Assembly: GCA_027943335.1 (NCBI GenBank)
Contig: BSBK01008417.1
Span: 241,685-305,684, forward strand
Source of the DNA: Chamaecyparis obtusa
Lineage: Eukaryota; Streptophyta; Pinopsida; Cupressales; Cupressaceae
DNA: 64,000 bases
Direction of reading: 5' to 3'
Positions 61,080 through 64,000 of the stretch are shown here, one piece after another. A program made the position numbers and the translations under genes. How positions within the stretch are numbered: the stretch's first letter is position 1; each line of letters begins with the position of its first letter. Under the pieces are notes generated by a model. The model ran no database searches, was not told the DNA's origin, and was given only the letters and a program-made list of their open reading frames with translations.

Positions 61080-61095
61080 TGTCAAAGGGGGAGAA
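61080..61095 (+). promoter_or_regulatory. upstream purine-rich tract (element C)
   Basis: GTCAAAGGGGGAGAAA is the purine tract typical of the 3' end of sirevirus-like elements. A second one, CCAAATGGGGAGAT, directly precedes the 3' LTR. Confidence 0.7.
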
Positions 61096-61177
61096 ATCAT
61101 AGTAATAATGTATGATCAGTGCAATGAAAATATTTGAAGTAGTGTATGTATGGAAATTTTTACTCTATTTTTAATGC

Positions 61178-61190
61178 CAAATGGGGAGAT
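61178..61190 (+). promoter_or_regulatory. element C polypurine tract
   Basis: CCAAATGGGGAGAT adjoins the 3' LTR start at 61191 and is the likely plus-strand primer site. Confidence 0.75.
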
Positions 61191-62312
61191 TATTGGTATT
61201 ATGATATATTTTTTAAGTTGAGATGCAAAGTATTGAGGTGTATGAGTTTTTCATTGATGGAAACGTGTTTTACCCTATCATAATTCATGATACCAATAGA
61301 CAAAATGAATAGGTAAAAGAAGATAAGCCAAGTGTTTTGATGGGTGATCAGGAAAAGAGTAACAAAGATTGTTTTGAGTGGTGATTGAGTTAGAGGATGA
61401 TTTTGGAGATGAGATTGTTTATGTTGGATTACCAATGTCATATTACTATAACTCTACACCCACAACTAATAACTCAATGTTCTAGGTGAGTTAGCATTTT
61501 AGTGATGAGTTTAGTGTGAACTATTTGTGCTACTGATTGGTTCCTAATGATCAGATGATCAAGCCATATAATTTCTAGGCCAACATGTTGATATATTTTA
61601 TTTAATATATTTTGGGCCGACATGTTAGGTATGGTTGGCACAATTTTCTATGGGTTTGGCCAATTTGGTGGGCTAACTTGTAGAACATTTTCTAATTCTT
61701 AGCTGACTTAAGAAGATGAGTATAAAGGTGATCTAATCATTTAATTTAGGGTTGTGTTTAGGAATTTGGATGATGCAATAAGAGGAAGAGGCATTATAGT
61801 GCATAAGTATTCACATATTACAAAGGATATGACTAAGCAAAGGAGTTTCTACATTTCAAAATCAAGTTTATTGTTGTTTTCTAATAGTTGTAGGAAGATA
61901 AATCATTTAATATGATGAATTCTTAATTGGAGTTTGAAACCCTCTAGAGAGGTAGATACTAATAGGTATTTTGGTACTTCTAATAGGGTACTATTCACTT
62001 CTAACTGGGTGCATCCCTAACCGGGTATTGTAAGCTTCTAACATGGAAAATATTTTACTGTAGTTGAAGAGATTCATGGGCATCATCCCCACCATGATTT
62101 TCACCCTCTAACAAGGGTTTCTAGAATAAAATTTGTGGTGTTATGTGTTATGATTTGTGGATTCTTAAATTGTTTTACTTATGTTGCATAGTTACACTTG
62201 CATGTTTGGGTGTATGGAAGTTGTTTAAAAGCATAATCAGAATATTGTTTATGCTAGTTCATTTTTTGTTTTCACTAATTCAACCCCCTCTCAGTGCCTC
62301 CTATATCTAACA
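61191..62312 (+). repeat. element C 3' LTR
   Basis: It starts TATTGGTATTATGAT (the usual TG is TA here) and ends TCTAACA, followed by AATTG. It is 75 bases longer than the 5' LTR. Confidence 0.92.
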
Positions 62313-62317
62313 AATTG

Positions 62318-63780
62318 CACTTGCTAAATTTACATTTGGGGTTTAATCAAATTGTTTTCTAGGAATGAAACTTGGAGTACTCAAATGGATATCTCTAAGA
62401 TTCCACTCCCAGGGTCCAATTAATGCCCAAATTTGCTTGTTTATGCAGACTAGACTATGGTTTTAATTGTGTAGCTACCTTATAGAATTTTCTTATAATT
62501 TGTGTATCACTTATGTAGTATGCCTATAATTTCCATATCATTTCTATATTACATGTGTATCTTCATAAGTAGATGCATATAAATTCCTATTTTAGTCAAT
62601 TTTAGTCCAAATTACATATTTTAGGGTTTCAAACTTGAACTAGAGGCATTAGGGTGTATGATTTCATGTTTTATCTATCATACATTCTATTTATAGGCAT
62701 AATTAAATCATATTATATGGATTATATGTATTTTGAATTCCATGTTATGCATTTGGTTCGAATTGATTATTTGATTAAGGTTTTGGGTTGTCTAATAGAA
62801 AAGGGGCAATGAATGCATTCCTAAACTAATATTTTTTATTTTGATTTATTAATGGGATTCAATTTGTAAAATCATCATGATTTTTTATTCATACATGGAT
62901 TGGTTTATGATTTTATCTTATGGTTTAGAACCTATGTATAGTAGGTGAATGACTCTTAATGGGGACTAGTGTCTTCAGTGGTTTCCAACATAATCCATTG
63001 ACAAGTTAATTAATTAAGGGATAACCATAATAAATAAATTGGAAAGGTGGAGATAAACATTAATAAAGATTAATTTATGCCTCACCCATGCCACTAGCAC
63101 TAGTATAGGTTAGGGATGGAGTGAGAGAAGGTGCTAATTAAGAAGGCACAATCAAACAACCTTGTCCTCATGAAAGGTGTTGAATTCTCCATATTCCCAC
63201 TTGGGGGCCAAGGTCTACAGAGACTACCAAGGTAACCCAAGGGGTGAGGGCTATGTGATAATACTCACCCTACTTGTCTCTAGAGTCTTTACCTTCTTTG
63301 GTCTTTATTTTATCTCTGGTAGTCCTAATTTCTTGATGGATACTTGTTATCTTCAAGCCTCAATTGGGGAAGTAGATTAAAAAAATTCTATCTTTGTTTG
63401 TTTTTTTGTGCTTGTGTAGGGCCTTGCTATCTATCTCCTAGCTCAAGGGAGTGGGTCTAAGGGTTCAACATGGTTGGGTGATTAATAATTTCTTATCGAG
63501 GTTCAATTCATGTTGCATGGATGGATCTTGCACATGTACCTTTTAGATTTGTTGTATTAGAGACTTTATTTTGTACTTATCATCAGGATGTATTGTACTC
63601 ATGTATATTCATTTATGGACTTTTATATGGGTAAGTGCACCAAGTTGGTTGTCAGAAAAGTCGCCACATGAAAAAAAAAACTCAAAATTTCACAAAACCC
63701 ATATAGGTTATTTGAAATTCAAACATTTAGGCTTGTAAAAAAGAAGCCATGCTAAGCCTAAAAAAAGTAATTTATAAAAA
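62318..63780. other. AT-rich flank, no gene
   Basis: I see no domain or repeat in this stretch. The ORF at 63177-63380 has no recognisable motif. TTATGGTTTAGAACC and similar short strings do not form a pattern. Confidence 0.5.
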
Positions 63781-63985
63781 ATAAAGTTCATCATAACCCA
63801 TGCGAGTTATGAAGAAATTAAAAACATTCTCCATAACCCATGCAAGCTATGAAGAACTAAAAACAATTGTTCATAATGTGCATAGGTTATGAAGAACTAA
63901 AAATTATGCAAGCTTTTGTGAGTTATGAGGAAATAAAACTTACGCAAGATTTTACTTCTACATAACCCACATGTGGGTTATGCAG
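63781..63985. repeat. short dyad tandem repeat
   Basis: Four to five units of about 41-50 bases contain CATAACCCATGCGAGTTATG or variants, each an imperfect inverted repeat, separated by AAGAA(A/C)TAAAAAC. The last unit is CATAACCCACATGTGGGTTATG, a near-perfect palindrome. Confidence 0.8.
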
Positions 63986-64000
63986 AGAGAGAGAGAGAGC
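63986..64000 (+). repeat. (GA)n at window edge
   Basis: A GAGAGAGAGA tract directly follows the dyad repeat and may continue beyond the window. Confidence 0.8.

Larger units (their letters stand above)
54970..62312 (+). mobile_element. LTR retrotransposon C: gag remnant plus env-position ORF, no pol
   Basis: It has two LTRs (1,047 and 1,122 bp), an AATTG duplication, a degraded initiator-Met-like primer-binding site and polypurine tracts. The 5.2-kb interior has a coiled-coil gag C-terminal half with three zinc knuckles, then about 430 bases of non-coding, then a frame of about 1,060 codons up to the 3' end. Protease, integrase and RT are absent. Gag type, LTR ends and the GTCAAAGGGGGAGA tract resemble sirevirus-type copia elements. 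The long ORF occupies the env-like position of that group. Confidence 0.88.

Noticed and set aside
63177..63380. Small plus-strand ORF as a gene
   Set aside because: No domain, no homologous context and no supporting signals.

Overview
The window looks like intergenic DNA from a large, repeat-rich land-plant genome, most likely a gymnosperm such as a conifer. That placement is an inference. It rests on plant-type Ty1/copia and Tat-like Ty3/gypsy polyproteins, a plant L1 LINE, AT-rich sequence, long decayed LTRs and the absence of any recognisable host gene. I found no intact gene. Every coding stretch I can name belongs to a transposable element and is broken.

Layout. 1-4447: right part of a Ty1/copia element on the minus strand (gag, protease, integrase, start of RT, 5' LTR). 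4448-10017: a Tat-like gypsy element (G1, minus) with gag, protease and RNase H but no RT, followed by its probable long LTR. 10018-31483: a second Tat-like gypsy element (G2, minus), cut in two by a 12,325-bp insertion at 13461-25785. The insertion has 29-bp terminal inverted repeats and a 4-bp target duplication. Removing it and one copy of the duplication rejoins the gypsy protease reading frame exactly. Inside it are a 7.1-kb satellite of about 160-bp units made of two back-to-back palindromes, an AT microsatellite and a second array of about 100-bp units. 31484-36273: decayed LTR-like DNA. 36274-37273: a 1,000-bp element with the same terminal inverted repeats and again a 4-bp target duplication. 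37294-45000: a complete-ended LTR element (A, plus) with gag and protease but no RT or integrase. 45399-47796: the 5' part of a related element (B). 49173-52690: an L1-like LINE (plus) that stops inside its RT. 53843-54651: an unidentified reading frame broken only by stop codons. 54970-62312: a complete-ended LTR element (C, plus) with a gag remnant, no pol and a long unrecognised ORF in the env-like position. 62318-64000: AT-rich DNA ending in a short dyad repeat.

How the parts relate. Elements A, B and G2 share LTR sequence, so A and B look like relatives of G2, with A lacking its own polymerase. Element C resembles a pol-less sirevirus-like element. Decay is dominated by in-frame stops that fit C-to-T change (CAG/CAA/CGA/TGG to stop), as expected for long-methylated DNA. 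The strongest candidate for something undescribed is the TIR family at 13461-25785 and 36274-37273, with 4-bp duplications, no visible transposase, and a palindromic satellite carried inside one copy.
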